A DNA stretch of 40,886 nucleotides from Alphaproteobacteria bacterium (GTDB lineage Bacteria; Pseudomonadota; Alphaproteobacteria; Ferrovibrionales; Ferrovibrionaceae): the NCBI GenBank assembly GCA_026126215.1, contig JAHCJQ010000020.1, positions 1-40,886 on the forward strand, read 5' to 3'. Positions 25,801 through 33,443 of the stretch are shown piece by piece. The translations under genes were made by a program, and so were the position numbers. The notes beneath the pieces were generated by a model, which was not told the DNA's origin, ran no database searches, and worked only from the letters and a program-made list of their open reading frames with translations. How positions within the stretch are numbered: the first letter of the stretch is position 1; every line of letters begins with the position of its first letter.

Positions 25801-26086
25801 TGCGGAGGGTCTGTCGGGACTGGCGCGCGCCTTCTTCCATGCCGGCGCGCGCGCGCTGCTCGTCTCGCACTGGCAGGTGCTCTCGCAGGCCGCGGTCCAT
25901 CTTACCACCGGCACGTTCGAGGCGCTGGCGAGCGAGCCGGGTATCGGCCGAGCCGAGGCGCTGCGGCGCTCCATGCTGCGGCTGATCGATGGCAGGACCG
26001 GCGACAGGAACCAGGCGCCGGACATGTCCCACCCGCTCTTCTGGGCGCCCTTCATCCTGGTCGGCGAAGGCGGCCCCGGCCGTTGA
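22817..26086 (+). CDS. Exported TPR-CHAT protein (caspase-like protease domain)
   Basis: A 1089-residue protein. Residues 1-24 form a signal peptide (hydrophobic core LLLFVLPLLAMIA, then DAAAQ). About 12 kinesin-light-chain-like TPR units of roughly 42 residues follow (about 30-520), each with a repeat core such as SLNNLGLLLRLRGQ or TLNNLAIVLRAEG. A helical linker leads to a CHAT domain in about the last 350 residues. The caspase-like dyad is intact: His934 in SFATHGLV and Cys985 in LSACNTA, with EGLSGLARAFFHAGARALLVSHW after it. CHAT proteins are Cys proteases; TPR-CHAT forms include the CRISPR-linked craspase, but no CRISPR gene is here and the signal peptide points to the periplasm. The gene is monocistronic; its stop abuts that of the convergent thiolase-like gene with no gap. 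Confidence 0.92.
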   Translation: MLRWTRLLLFVLPLLAMIADAAAQAPEAASPAAQAERARRLNADATALQRQGRLAEAEAMFREALALRERLQPEGGAELAESLNNLGLLLRLRGQADAARLLLERALSLRRAAFGEDHPAVAVTLNNLAIARHELGEPGAALALHERALAIRSAAFGPDHPAVAQSLNNIAYIHRSEDRQNAAEPLYRRALDIWSRHDPDSLDTADGLDNLATLLQDQGRYSEARPMFERALAIREQLLGEKHGLVARSRNNLAHVYRHLGLHRLAEPLHRSSLRLGEELFGADSLAVAVAYNNLGLVLQDQGRLIEAEAAQQQALLIRERRSGPESADVAQSLNNLAFLLRLQGRADQAEVLFRRALAIRERIFGANHREVANSLHNLAEVLHEKGDQARARALYARALAMREAILGPAHPSVATTLNNLAIVLRAEGDLAEAEAHYQRALEINRASLGALHPETATNLANIADLLRAQARLPEALTLFGEALFVREQGLGSGHPEVARIHDALAETHLRMGRPDLALAQARRAVTILATRTELLLADRGMGAEAEWRSRRHYFHRLLSLLWQEAAKAGRLATSDLMDEAFRAAQLAGSLEVAGAVASMSARLADGSSELSERLRTVQDLRERRRLLDRDLFETAASGAANAGTRRGRLLEELRSIDADLRATTTSLALDFPGAGEAAALRPRGIAEIVARLAPDEVLLMWSSGRDETFLFAVSVERSHWWRIDAGRERIAGLVQALRSTLEPFPGMLASDVRPFDLVAAHQLYRLLFGQAETFLAPARRLLTVSDGALQSLPLAVLVRSMPASGQDHEAADWLVRHFALTTLPSASSLVSLRDVQPRRETGGPFVGFGDPLFSGGPGDLRGVTPSLLWRGGSVDLAAIRDFPRLPETERELLAQAAATGTGERRIFLRGEATERRARSGVLSDARIVSFATHGLVAGEIRGLGEPALVLTPPPAASPEDDGLLTMSEVAELRLDADWVVLSACNTAAPAIEEGAEGLSGLARAFFHAGARALLVSHWQVLSQAAVHLTTGTFEALASEPGIGRAEALRRSMLRLIDGRTGDRNQAPDMSHPLFWAPFILVGEGGPGR

Positions 26087-27619
26087 TCAGGCGAAGGCGA
26101 ACAGGTTGCGTCCCTCGCCGCGCCGTACATGGCCGGTGCGACCGAGCCAGTCCACCTGCTGCATGTCCGCGGGCACTGGCTCGCCATCGTCGAGATTGGC
26201 GAGGAAGCGGCGCCCGCTCGCCTCTTCCCGACCGACGATGATCGCCAGCGCCGGCCCGCTGGTGGCATGCATGACGGCATAGCTCTCGATGCGCGCCGCA
26301 CCACTGGGCTCCTGCGTGAAAGGCGCCTTCGGCCCGCCATCGAGTTCCGCCTGCAATCCGCCGCTGTCATAGTCCGGCCGGTGTTCGGGCGGCGAGGTTG
26401 AATAGATGCCGAAGGCATGCTTGGTCAGGTAATAGCCGTTGGCGCTCACCAGCCCGAACCTGCCGGGCGCCGCACGCAACCTGCGCATCGTCTCGGCGAT
26501 GCTGTGGGTCACATAGTTGTTCCCCGGCCCACCGAAACAGGGCAGCCCCCCGGTCACCGTCAGCCCGCGCGCATCGTCCTCGGCAAGCCCCGCCTCGGCG
26601 CAGGCCACCTCGATGGCGGACGGGAAACAGCTATAGAGATCGAGATAGGCCATGTCCTGCGATCGGCGGCCGGCCATGGCCATGGCATGGGAGAGGCCGG
26701 CGCGGATCGCCGGCGAACGATGCAGTTCGGGACGGTCGAGAAGCGACCAATGGTCGTGGCAATCGGCGCAGCCATGCAGATGGACCCAGCGCGCGGACGG
26801 AATGCCGAGGGATCGGGCGAGCCCTGCCGACATCATCACCAGCGCGGCCGCCTGATCAACATAGGCATTGGAGGTCATCAGGCGCGGGTAGGGATAGCCG
26901 ATCCAGCGGTTGCCGCCATCGATGCGGGCCAGACGCGCCGCGGACAGCAGCTCGCGCCGCGTCGCCAGTGGATTGGCCGCCGCTACCGATGAGAGCCGCG
27001 CCATCAGCGCCGCCATCGCGGCGAGATGCGCTTCCGGGCTCGCGCCGCGTGCCGCGCGGATCGCGGTCTCGATAAGGGGATAGAAGGCGATGGCGGCCGA
27101 AAGCCCGTGTGCCTCCTCGTGTGCGTTGTAGCCCGGCCTTGGATCGCCGATCAGTTCCGGCGCGCCGCCTGGATCCTCCCGCCAATCGGCGGCGAGCCCT
27201 GCCCGTTCCAGCCCGCGCTGGGTGCGCAGCGCCTCGCCGCCGGCGATCAGCACCGAGCGTATTTCCCCGCGCGCAATGGACACAGCGAAGCGGTTGACCA
27301 GGGATTGCGGCATGTTGCCGCCCGACCAGGTATAGAAAAGCCGCGATGGCCGCAGGCCAAGCCGCCGCGCCAGGCTGGCTGGCGGATTGGCCGAGCTTCC
27401 GAAGCCGGAGCGGAAGCGATGGGAGGTTTCGGCGAACAGGCGCACCACCGCCACTGCTTCGATCGCCGCCCCGACCGCGCCGGATCCCGTATCGGCCAGC
27501 GCCGCACGGCCGGCTTCCGCCATCAAGTCGTAGGGCGAGCGCGCCGCCTCCACCGGCGTTTTCTGGTCGGTGATATCTCCGCAGCCGACCAGAACCGGCG
27601 TCGTGTCCGAAACGCTCAT
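26087..27619 (-). CDS. SCP2-thiolase-like protein type 1 (TLP1-like) lacking the nucleophilic Cys
   Basis: A 510-residue thiolase-fold protein, about 110 residues longer than biosynthetic thiolases. The extra C-terminal part resembles the additional domain of thiolase-like protein type 1 described from Mycobacterium. At the place where thiolases have the acyl-accepting Cys, it reads WSGGNMPQSLVNRF, with no Cys. GGLPCFGGPGNNY replaces the usual GGxxxxGHPxGxTG near the second active-site Cys. So ordinary thiolytic cleavage is doubtful; a CoA-ester binding, lyase or condensation role is possible. It overlaps the acyl-CoA dehydrogenase stop by 4 nt (ATGA), so the two proteins are made together, probably for the same CoA-ester pathway. 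Confidence 0.85.
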   Translation of the reverse strand: MSVSDTTPVLVGCGDITDQKTPVEAARSPYDLMAEAGRAALADTGSGAVGAAIEAVAVVRLFAETSHRFRSGFGSSANPPASLARRLGLRPSRLFYTWSGGNMPQSLVNRFAVSIARGEIRSVLIAGGEALRTQRGLERAGLAADWREDPGGAPELIGDPRPGYNAHEEAHGLSAAIAFYPLIETAIRAARGASPEAHLAAMAALMARLSSVAAANPLATRRELLSAARLARIDGGNRWIGYPYPRLMTSNAYVDQAAALVMMSAGLARSLGIPSARWVHLHGCADCHDHWSLLDRPELHRSPAIRAGLSHAMAMAGRRSQDMAYLDLYSCFPSAIEVACAEAGLAEDDARGLTVTGGLPCFGGPGNNYVTHSIAETMRRLRAAPGRFGLVSANGYYLTKHAFGIYSTSPPEHRPDYDSGGLQAELDGGPKAPFTQEPSGAARIESYAVMHATSGPALAIIVGREEASGRRFLANLDDGEPVPADMQQVDWLGRTGHVRRGEGRNLFAFA

Positions 27620-28833
27620 GCCCTGCCCGCTTCACGCAGATAGCCGTCGCGGGTCTGCGGCAGCTTGCGATTGAGCAGGCGGGAAGCCACCACGGTGCGC
27701 AGGATCTGCGCCGTGCCGCCGCCAATGGTGAACATGCGCGCATCGCGCACCATGCGCTCGAGAGGATTGTTGCGCGAATACCCGGCGGCCCCGAAGACCT
27801 GCAACGCGTCGTTGGTGGTCTTCACCGCCATCTCGGACGCAAAGATCTTCGCCTGGGCGGCAAGCTTGACGTCGGGAAAGGGCGAGGCCCCGTCCGCCCC
27901 GGCGCTCATTGCCGCCTTGTAGATCAGCGCCTGCGCGGCGGCAATCGAGGTTTCCATGTCCACCAGCATCCACTGGATGCCCTGGAATTCGCAGATGGGA
28001 CGGCCGAACTGTTCGCGGCGCTGGGCATAGTCGAGCGCGTGTTCGTAGGCGCCGGTGGCGATCCCGAGCGCGATGGTCGCCGCGCCGAGCCGCTGCGAGT
28101 TGTAGGCTTCCATGAGTTCGGCGAAGCCCCGGGCGAAACCGCCCGGCGGCAGCACCAGCGCATCATCACCCACGGCCATATCGGTCATGATCACTTCCGC
28201 TTCGGGAATCGCGCGCAGTCCCATGGTCGGCTCGCGCCGGCCGATCGCGAGGCCCGGCGTTTCGTCGCGCACGGCAAGGAAGCCGGCGATGCCAAGCTCC
28301 CTGCCATCCGTGTCGTGGGCGCGGGCAAAAATCAGGTGCAGCCGGGAGACGCCGGCGCCGGTGATCCAGTGCTTGCGCCCGTTCAGCACCCAGCCATTGC
28401 CGCGCCGCTCGGCGCGCGTCGTCAACTCGTTCGCCGCGCTGCCCGCACCCGGCTCGGTGATGCAGATCGCCGGCTTGTCGGCATGGGCGAGGATATAGTC
28501 TGCGCCAAGGCGCTTCTGCTCGGCGGTGCCATACTGCATGACGGCGGAGATCGCGCCCATATTCGATTCGACGACGATGCGCGCCGTGACCCCGCATACG
28601 CGCGCGATCTGTTCGATGACCAGCACCACGTCGAAATAGGAACGACCCTGGCCACCCAGTTCGCGCGGAATGGTCATGCCCATGAGGCCATGCTGATTGA
28701 GCAGGCGGGCGGATTCCCAGGGATATTGCTCCGACCGGTCGATTTCGGCCGCCAGCGGCGCGAAGACCTCTTCCGCCAGCCGGCGCGCCTTTGCCTGCAG
28801 CGCGCGCTGTTCCGCCGTGAGGTTCCAGCTCAT
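27616..28833 (-). CDS. Acyl-CoA dehydrogenase family protein with substituted catalytic base
   Basis: A 405-residue flavoprotein of normal acyl-CoA dehydrogenase length. Signatures are present: AICITEPGAGSAANELTTRA, RKHWITGAG, RREQFGRPICEFQGIQWMLVDM, and the C-terminal GAAGYSRNNPLERMVRDARMFTI. The catalytic Glu of medium-chain-type enzymes (xYEGT) is replaced: IGGGTAQ, with Gly372 at that position. At the alternative helix-G position used by isovaleryl- and long-chain enzymes, the sequence AYNSQRLG has Gln248. The base must therefore lie elsewhere, or the protein works as a reductase or on an unusual substrate. It lies between the MFS gene (105 bp upstream) and the thiolase-like gene (4-nt overlap). 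Confidence 0.9.
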   Translation of the reverse strand: MSWNLTAEQRALQAKARRLAEEVFAPLAAEIDRSEQYPWESARLLNQHGLMGMTIPRELGGQGRSYFDVVLVIEQIARVCGVTARIVVESNMGAISAVMQYGTAEQKRLGADYILAHADKPAICITEPGAGSAANELTTRAERRGNGWVLNGRKHWITGAGVSRLHLIFARAHDTDGRELGIAGFLAVRDETPGLAIGRREPTMGLRAIPEAEVIMTDMAVGDDALVLPPGGFARGFAELMEAYNSQRLGAATIALGIATGAYEHALDYAQRREQFGRPICEFQGIQWMLVDMETSIAAAQALIYKAAMSAGADGASPFPDVKLAAQAKIFASEMAVKTTNDALQVFGAAGYSRNNPLERMVRDARMFTIGGGTAQILRTVVASRLLNRKLPQTRDGYLREAGRA

Positions 28834-28938
28834 GCCTCGTCTCCGTCGTTTATGCTGATCGCGGGATATAAGGAGCGCCCGAGGATAGTGGTGTCAGGCG
28901 CCGGTTGCCAGAGATCGCGCACGACGGGTCGCGCCGCC

Positions 28939-30144
28939 CTATCGGCGCCCGCCCGCGATGCGTACCGCTTCCGGCCGCAGGCGCAGGCGCCACATGGCCA
29001 GCGCGCCCAGGAAGGGGCCGATTGCCAGTACCGAGAAGGCATATCGCCAGGTCAGAAGTTCGATCGCCAGTGGCATGAGCTGGATGGTTGCCACGGTGAG
29101 CAGAAAGCCGAGACAGGTCTGCAGCGTAAGCATGGAGCCGGTCAGCCGCGCCGGAGCCAGTTCGGCGATTGCGGCGGAGAATTGCGCGGAATCGGCGATT
29201 ACGGTAATGCCCCACAGGATCGCGACGAGCAGGAGGGCGGCAACGCCGAGTTCGGCAACGGGACCGATGATGAGCGCACAGGAGCCGCTGATCGCCATGG
29301 CCCAGATGGTGACCAGCGTCCGCCCGACCCGGTCCGCCAGCAGCCCCGCCAGCACTGCGCCGATGGCGCCGCTCGCCATCACGAGAAAGGTGCTGGCGGC
29401 AGCGAGACTGGTGGCGGCGGCCGGATCGCCCTCGCGACCGAGGGCGAAGGCTAGGAAGGCGCCGATCCAGGCCCACATCGCATAGAGTTCCCACATGTGG
29501 CCGAGATAACCGGCATTGGCGAGCAGGATCGGTCGCTGGCGCAGCAGAAGGAACGCCTCGTCCGGCCGGAAAGCGCTCGCCGTCTGATGGCGCGGGCCGA
29601 GGCTGGCCAGCATGATGCCGGCAGCGGCGAGCAACGCCGAGAGCGAGGCGCCGGCAATGGCGGACTGCCAGGCCAGTCCGCCGAGAAAATTGAAGAGATG
29701 CGGCAGTGCTGATCCAAGGGTCAGGGCACCGACCAGCCCGCCGATCAGCAGGCCCATATTTCGCTCCGCCCAACCCGCCGCCAGCTTCATCCCCACGGGA
29801 TAGACCCCGGCCAGCGCCATCCCGGTGAGAAAACGCAGAAAGAGGCTCGGCCGGTCGCCAATCTCCGTCAGGAGGATCGCGGCATTGGCGAGCGCGCCGG
29901 CAACGGCACAAGCGGCAAAAAAGCGACGGGGATCGTAGCGGTCGGCAAGGCCGAGGATCGCGCTCAACAGGGTGCCGGCAACGAAACCAAGCTGGACGGC
30001 GGTCGTCAGCAGCGAGGCCGCGCGCGCCTCCAACCGGCCGCTTTCGATCAGGCCCGGAACGGCGGCCGAGGCGGAGAACCAGAGTGCGAGGCCCGCCACC
30101 TGGCAAGAGGCGATCAGAGCCAGCGAGCCTGCCCGCCCGGTCAC
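28939..30144 (-). CDS. MFS transporter
   Basis: A 401-residue protein with about 12 hydrophobic segments in two sets of six. MFS motif A is seen in the second half as GLLADRVGRTLV; the corresponding loop in the first half is LADRYDPRRFF. The start is taken as a GTG at 30144, with GGGGAG upstream; an in-frame ATG at 30189 would add 15 residues without hydrophobic character. A much longer open frame continues upstream but is antisense to the lyase gene. The direction of transport and the substrate are unknown. It heads a minus-strand group with the acyl-CoA dehydrogenase and thiolase-like genes, which suggests uptake of an organic acid degraded through CoA esters. It is divergent from the lyase/methyltransferase pair. 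Confidence 0.88.
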   Translation of the reverse strand: MTGRAGSLALIASCQVAGLALWFSASAAVPGLIESGRLEARAASLLTTAVQLGFVAGTLLSAILGLADRYDPRRFFAACAVAGALANAAILLTEIGDRPSLFLRFLTGMALAGVYPVGMKLAAGWAERNMGLLIGGLVGALTLGSALPHLFNFLGGLAWQSAIAGASLSALLAAAGIMLASLGPRHQTASAFRPDEAFLLLRQRPILLANAGYLGHMWELYAMWAWIGAFLAFALGREGDPAAATSLAAASTFLVMASGAIGAVLAGLLADRVGRTLVTIWAMAISGSCALIIGPVAELGVAALLLVAILWGITVIADSAQFSAAIAELAPARLTGSMLTLQTCLGFLLTVATIQLMPLAIELLTWRYAFSVLAIGPFLGALAMWRLRLRPEAVRIAGGRR

Positions 30145-30279
30145 GCCGACACACTCCCCGTTGCGCCAGGCCACATTTCCCGCCCTCATCAGCCAGCAGC
30201 CGCGCCATGCTAGCGGCAACTGCCGGGATTTGCATCGGCCCGCCAGCCGGCGCACAATCGCTCGACAAACGGGGGATAC

Positions 30280-31167
30280 ATGCGCAAGACCACGCTGCTG
30301 AAGAATCTCATCCACGCGCCCGAGCTTCTGGTGATGCCCGGTGCCTACGACCCGCTTTCCGCGCGGATCATCGAGGAGGCGGGTTTCGCCGCCATCCAGT
30401 GTTCCGGCTATGGCATATCGGTCAGTCGACTCGGCCTGCCGGACTACAGTTTTCTGTCGCTCACCGACATGGTGGGCGCGAGCAAGTGCATCGCCGATGC
30501 GGTCGGCCTGCCGGTCATGGCCGACGGCGATACCGGCTTCGGCAACGCGGTCAATGCCTGGTACGCGGTACGCGCCTTCGAGGATGCAGGGCTTGCCGGC
30601 GTCAATATCGAGGACCAGGTCATGCCCAAGCGCTGCGGGCATCTGGATGGCAAGGCCATCGTGCCGATCGACGAGGCGGTGGCGAAGGTACGTGCCTGCG
30701 CCGGGGCCCGGAAGGATGCGGATTTCGTCATCAACGCCCGCACCGATGCGCTTGCCATCGGCGGGATCGAGGAGGTGATCCGCCGTGGCAACGCCTACAT
30801 GGAAGCAGGGGCAACCATGATCTTCATCGACGGCATGACCGACCGCGCGCTGGCGCGCCAGGCCGTGCGGGGCATCCGCGGGCCGGTTGCCATCAACGTG
30901 GTCGAGGGCGGCAAGTCGCCCGAGCGGTTCACATTCGCCGAGATGCAGGAGATGGGCATCGCCCGGGTCAGCCTGCCGGGCAGCCTGATCCTCGGCGCGA
31001 TCCAGGGCATGCGCGATGCGCTGGCCGCGGTCAAGGCGAACGGCTATGCCGGCGGCCCTGGCGGTCCGAAGGCGGCCTTCGGCGATCTGCGCCAGCTTGC
31101 CGGCTTCGATCAGGTCTTTGCGCTGGAGAAGACCTATCTCGGCGGATTGCGTTCGGCGGCCGACTGA
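30280..31167 (+). CDS. Isocitrate lyase/PEP mutase superfamily enzyme (PrpB-like carbon-carbon lyase)
   Basis: A 295-residue TIM-barrel enzyme of the isocitrate lyase/PEP phosphonomutase family. Mg-binding Asp82 and Asp84 are in MADGDTGFGN, Glu111-Asp112 in VNIEDQ, and the lyase loop KRCGH is at 117-121 with catalytic Cys119. The Cys-containing loop fits a lyase such as 2-methylisocitrate or dimethylmalate/oxaloacetate-type cleavage rather than a phosphonomutase, but the substrate is not determined and no prpC/prpD genes are near. The ATG has GGGGG six bases upstream. Its stop overlaps the start of the MetE-like gene by one base (TGATG), so the two are translationally coupled and likely serve consecutive steps. 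Confidence 0.9.
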   Translation: MRKTTLLKNLIHAPELLVMPGAYDPLSARIIEEAGFAAIQCSGYGISVSRLGLPDYSFLSLTDMVGASKCIADAVGLPVMADGDTGFGNAVNAWYAVRAFEDAGLAGVNIEDQVMPKRCGHLDGKAIVPIDEAVAKVRACAGARKDADFVINARTDALAIGGIEEVIRRGNAYMEAGATMIFIDGMTDRALARQAVRGIRGPVAINVVEGGKSPERFTFAEMQEMGIARVSLPGSLILGAIQGMRDALAAVKANGYAGGPGGPKAAFGDLRQLAGFDQVFALEKTYLGGLRSAAD

Positions 31168-32336
31168 TGCGGCGGAGCGACGAGCGGATTCTGACCAGCC
31201 ATGTGGGCAGCCTGCCGCGCAACCCGGTCCTGACGGAGCTGCTGATACGCGAGGAGGCGGGCGAGCCGATCGAGGCAGAGGCATTGCATCGGGAGGGAGC
31301 GGCTGCCGTCCGTCATGTTCTGGCGCGCCAGGTCGAAGCCGGCATCGACGTGGTTAATGACGGCGAGCAGCCGCGCGTCGGCTTTCAGACCTATGTCGCC
31401 CGGCGCATGAAGGGGTTCGGCGGCGAATCGAACCGGCCGCGCGCGCCCGATTATCGGGAGTTTCCAGCTTTCGCAGCGCAAACCCTCCGCCGCTTTCCGC
31501 GCCGCGCCCGGATCGTCAACGCGCCGCAGGCGCAGGCGGAGATCGTCTATGATGACCTGTCGGAGGCCGAGCGCGAGATCCGCATCTTCGATGATGCGCT
31601 GGCCGGGCTCGCGCAGCCGCCGGTCGAGGCATTCATGACGGCGGCCTCGCCCGGCATCATCGCGACGACCCTGCTCAATGCCCATTACGACAGCCACGAA
31701 GCCTATGTCTTCGCGCTTGCCCGTCAAATGCGCAAGGAGTACGAGCTCATCGCGCGGCGATACGTGCTGCAGATTGACGCGCCGGACCTCGCCATGGAAC
31801 GGGCCGTGCTCTTCCAGAACCTCTCCGACGCGCAGTTCCTCGCCATCGCGGAAATGCATGTGGCGGCCCTCAACGAGGCGCTGTCCGGCATCCCGCGGGA
31901 GCGGATCCGGCTCCATTGCTGCTGGGGCAACTGGGAAGGCCCGCACCTGCACGACATACCGATGCGCGAGGTGCTGCCCGTGCTGTTCCAGGCCCGTGTC
32001 GGGGCGCTCAGTCTGGAATTCGCCAATCCGCGCCACCAGCACGAGTATGCGGCGCTGAAAGCCGCGCGGCTGCCGGACCACATGCTGCTCCTGCCAGGCG
32101 TGATCGACAGCACGACCAATTTCGTCGAGCATCCCGACGTGGTCGCCAATCGCATCTGCGAGGCCGTGGCGGCGGTGGGCGAGCGCAGTCGCGTCATCGC
32201 CTCCGCCGATTGCGGCTTTGGCACATTCGCCGGCAGCGAATATGTGGCCGAGGACGTGGTCTGGGCAAAGCTCCAGGCCTGCCGGCAGGGCGCGGACATC
32301 GCCAGCGGCCGGCTCTGGGGGCCCGTCCGCTCCTGA
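31167..32336 (+). CDS. MetE/epoxyalkane:CoM transferase-like zinc methyl- or alkyltransferase
   Basis: A 389-residue protein of the cobalamin-independent methionine synthase C-terminal-domain superfamily, distinct from the MesD-like protein near the window start. Zinc ligands fit His250 and Cys252 (RLHCCWGN), Glu284 (SLEFANP) and Cys349 (SADCGFGTFAG). The N-terminus ILTSHVGSLPRNPVL and the NDGEQPRVGFQTYV strand are those of the subgroup commonly annotated as methionine synthase II or epoxyalkane:coenzyme M transferase-like. These enzymes activate a thiol on zinc and transfer an alkyl group to or from it. True methionine synthesis is unlikely: DAPDLAM (205-211) replaces the usual DEP-containing strand. 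It is coupled to the lyase gene (TGATG). Confidence 0.85.
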   Translation: MRRSDERILTSHVGSLPRNPVLTELLIREEAGEPIEAEALHREGAAAVRHVLARQVEAGIDVVNDGEQPRVGFQTYVARRMKGFGGESNRPRAPDYREFPAFAAQTLRRFPRRARIVNAPQAQAEIVYDDLSEAEREIRIFDDALAGLAQPPVEAFMTAASPGIIATTLLNAHYDSHEAYVFALARQMRKEYELIARRYVLQIDAPDLAMERAVLFQNLSDAQFLAIAEMHVAALNEALSGIPRERIRLHCCWGNWEGPHLHDIPMREVLPVLFQARVGALSLEFANPRHQHEYAALKAARLPDHMLLLPGVIDSTTNFVEHPDVVANRICEAVAAVGERSRVIASADCGFGTFAGSEYVAEDVVWAKLQACRQGADIASGRLWGPVRS

Positions 32337-32357
32337 ACCCGGCGCGCCTGCGTCCGG

Positions 32358-33440
32358 TCAGGAACCGGCGATCAGATGCATGTCGTCGGCACGCCAGCCG
32401 ACGCTGATGGTCCCACCCTCCCGGACATCGCCCGATTCCATGCCCGCGATACGCACACGCAGCGGAATCCGGCCGGATTGGCCCATGACCAGCAGGCTGT
32501 CGCCGTAATTGACCGTGCCCTCCACCCGCATCTGGACGGTGGCGACCAGGTCCGGTCTCGGCTCCGTACCGATCAGGCGCAGCCGCTCGGGCCGGATCAG
32601 GACATGTACCGGACCGGCCGGGGCGCCGGCGCCGAGCTTGCTCGCCTCGCAGACAGGGCCGATCCCGTCGATGGAGAGCTTGCCATTGGCGCCGGCCTCG
32701 ATGCGTCCCTGCAGGAAGTTGCTGTCGCCGATGAACTCGCCCACGAACCGGGTCAGTGGCCGGCCATAGACTTCGAGCGGTGGCGCCACCTGTTCGAGCC
32801 GGCCATGATTGAAGACCGCGACGCGGTCGGACATGGTCATGGCCTCGGTCTGGTCATGGGTGACGTAGACCATGGTGATGCCGACCTCCCGGTGGATGCG
32901 CTTGAGCTCGACTTGCATCTGCTCGCGCAGGTTCTTGTCGAGTGCGCCGAGCGGCTCGTCGAGCAGTAGCACGTCTGGCCGGAAGACCAGCCCGCGCGCC
33001 AGGGCGACGCGTTGCTGCTGGCCACCGGAGAGTTCACGGGGATGGCGTTCGGAAAAGCGGGACAGACCGACGAGCTCCAGAGCCTCGGCTACCCTGCGGC
33101 CGATATCGGCACGCGGCGCGCCGCGCATGCGCAGCGGGAACGCGACATTTTTCGCCACCGTCATGTGCGGAAACAGCGCGTAGTTCTGGAACACCATGCC
33201 GATGTTGCGCTGGTATGGCTTTTGGGCCGTCAGGTCCTTGCCGTCGAGGTCGATCGTTCCTCTCGTCGGGTCCTCGAAACCGGCAATCATCATCAGGGTC
33301 GTGGTCTTGCCGGATCCGCTCGGACCCAGGAAAGTTATGAACTCGCCCTTGGCGATGTCGATGCTGATGTCGTCGACGGCATTGCTGATGCCGTCGTACG
33401 ACTTCACGATGTTTCGCAGGCGCAGATAGCTGTCCGACAC
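32358..33440 (-). CDS. Polyamine/opine-type ABC transporter ATP-binding protein (PotA class)
   Basis: A 360-residue importer ATPase. Walker A is LGPSGSGKTTT, Q-loop VFQNYALFPHMTV, signature LSGGQQQRVALARGL, Walker B VLLLDEPLGALD and switch VTHDQTEAM. A C-terminal TOBE domain (about residues 275-358) is typical of the PotA/FbpC class. The start is GTG with CAGGGA upstream, three bases after the stop of the enoyl-CoA hydratase gene. It must pair with the two permeases encoded further upstream in the same operon, but an acyl-CoA ligase and a hydratase are placed between, which is unusual for this transporter class. It converges on the MetE-like gene with 21 bp between stops. Confidence 0.93.
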   Translation of the reverse strand: MSDSYLRLRNIVKSYDGISNAVDDISIDIAKGEFITFLGPSGSGKTTTLMMIAGFEDPTRGTIDLDGKDLTAQKPYQRNIGMVFQNYALFPHMTVAKNVAFPLRMRGAPRADIGRRVAEALELVGLSRFSERHPRELSGGQQQRVALARGLVFRPDVLLLDEPLGALDKNLREQMQVELKRIHREVGITMVYVTHDQTEAMTMSDRVAVFNHGRLEQVAPPLEVYGRPLTRFVGEFIGDSNFLQGRIEAGANGKLSIDGIGPVCEASKLGAGAPAGPVHVLIRPERLRLIGTEPRPDLVATVQMRVEGTVNYGDSLLVMGQSGRIPLRVRIAGMESGDVREGGTISVGWRADDMHLIAGS

Positions 33441-33443
33441 GTT

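Noticed and set aside
30145-31284. In-frame upstream extension of the MFS gene (to 781 codons)
   Set aside because: The extension is antisense to the lyase gene, not hydrophobic and without motifs; the membrane protein proper starts at about 30144.
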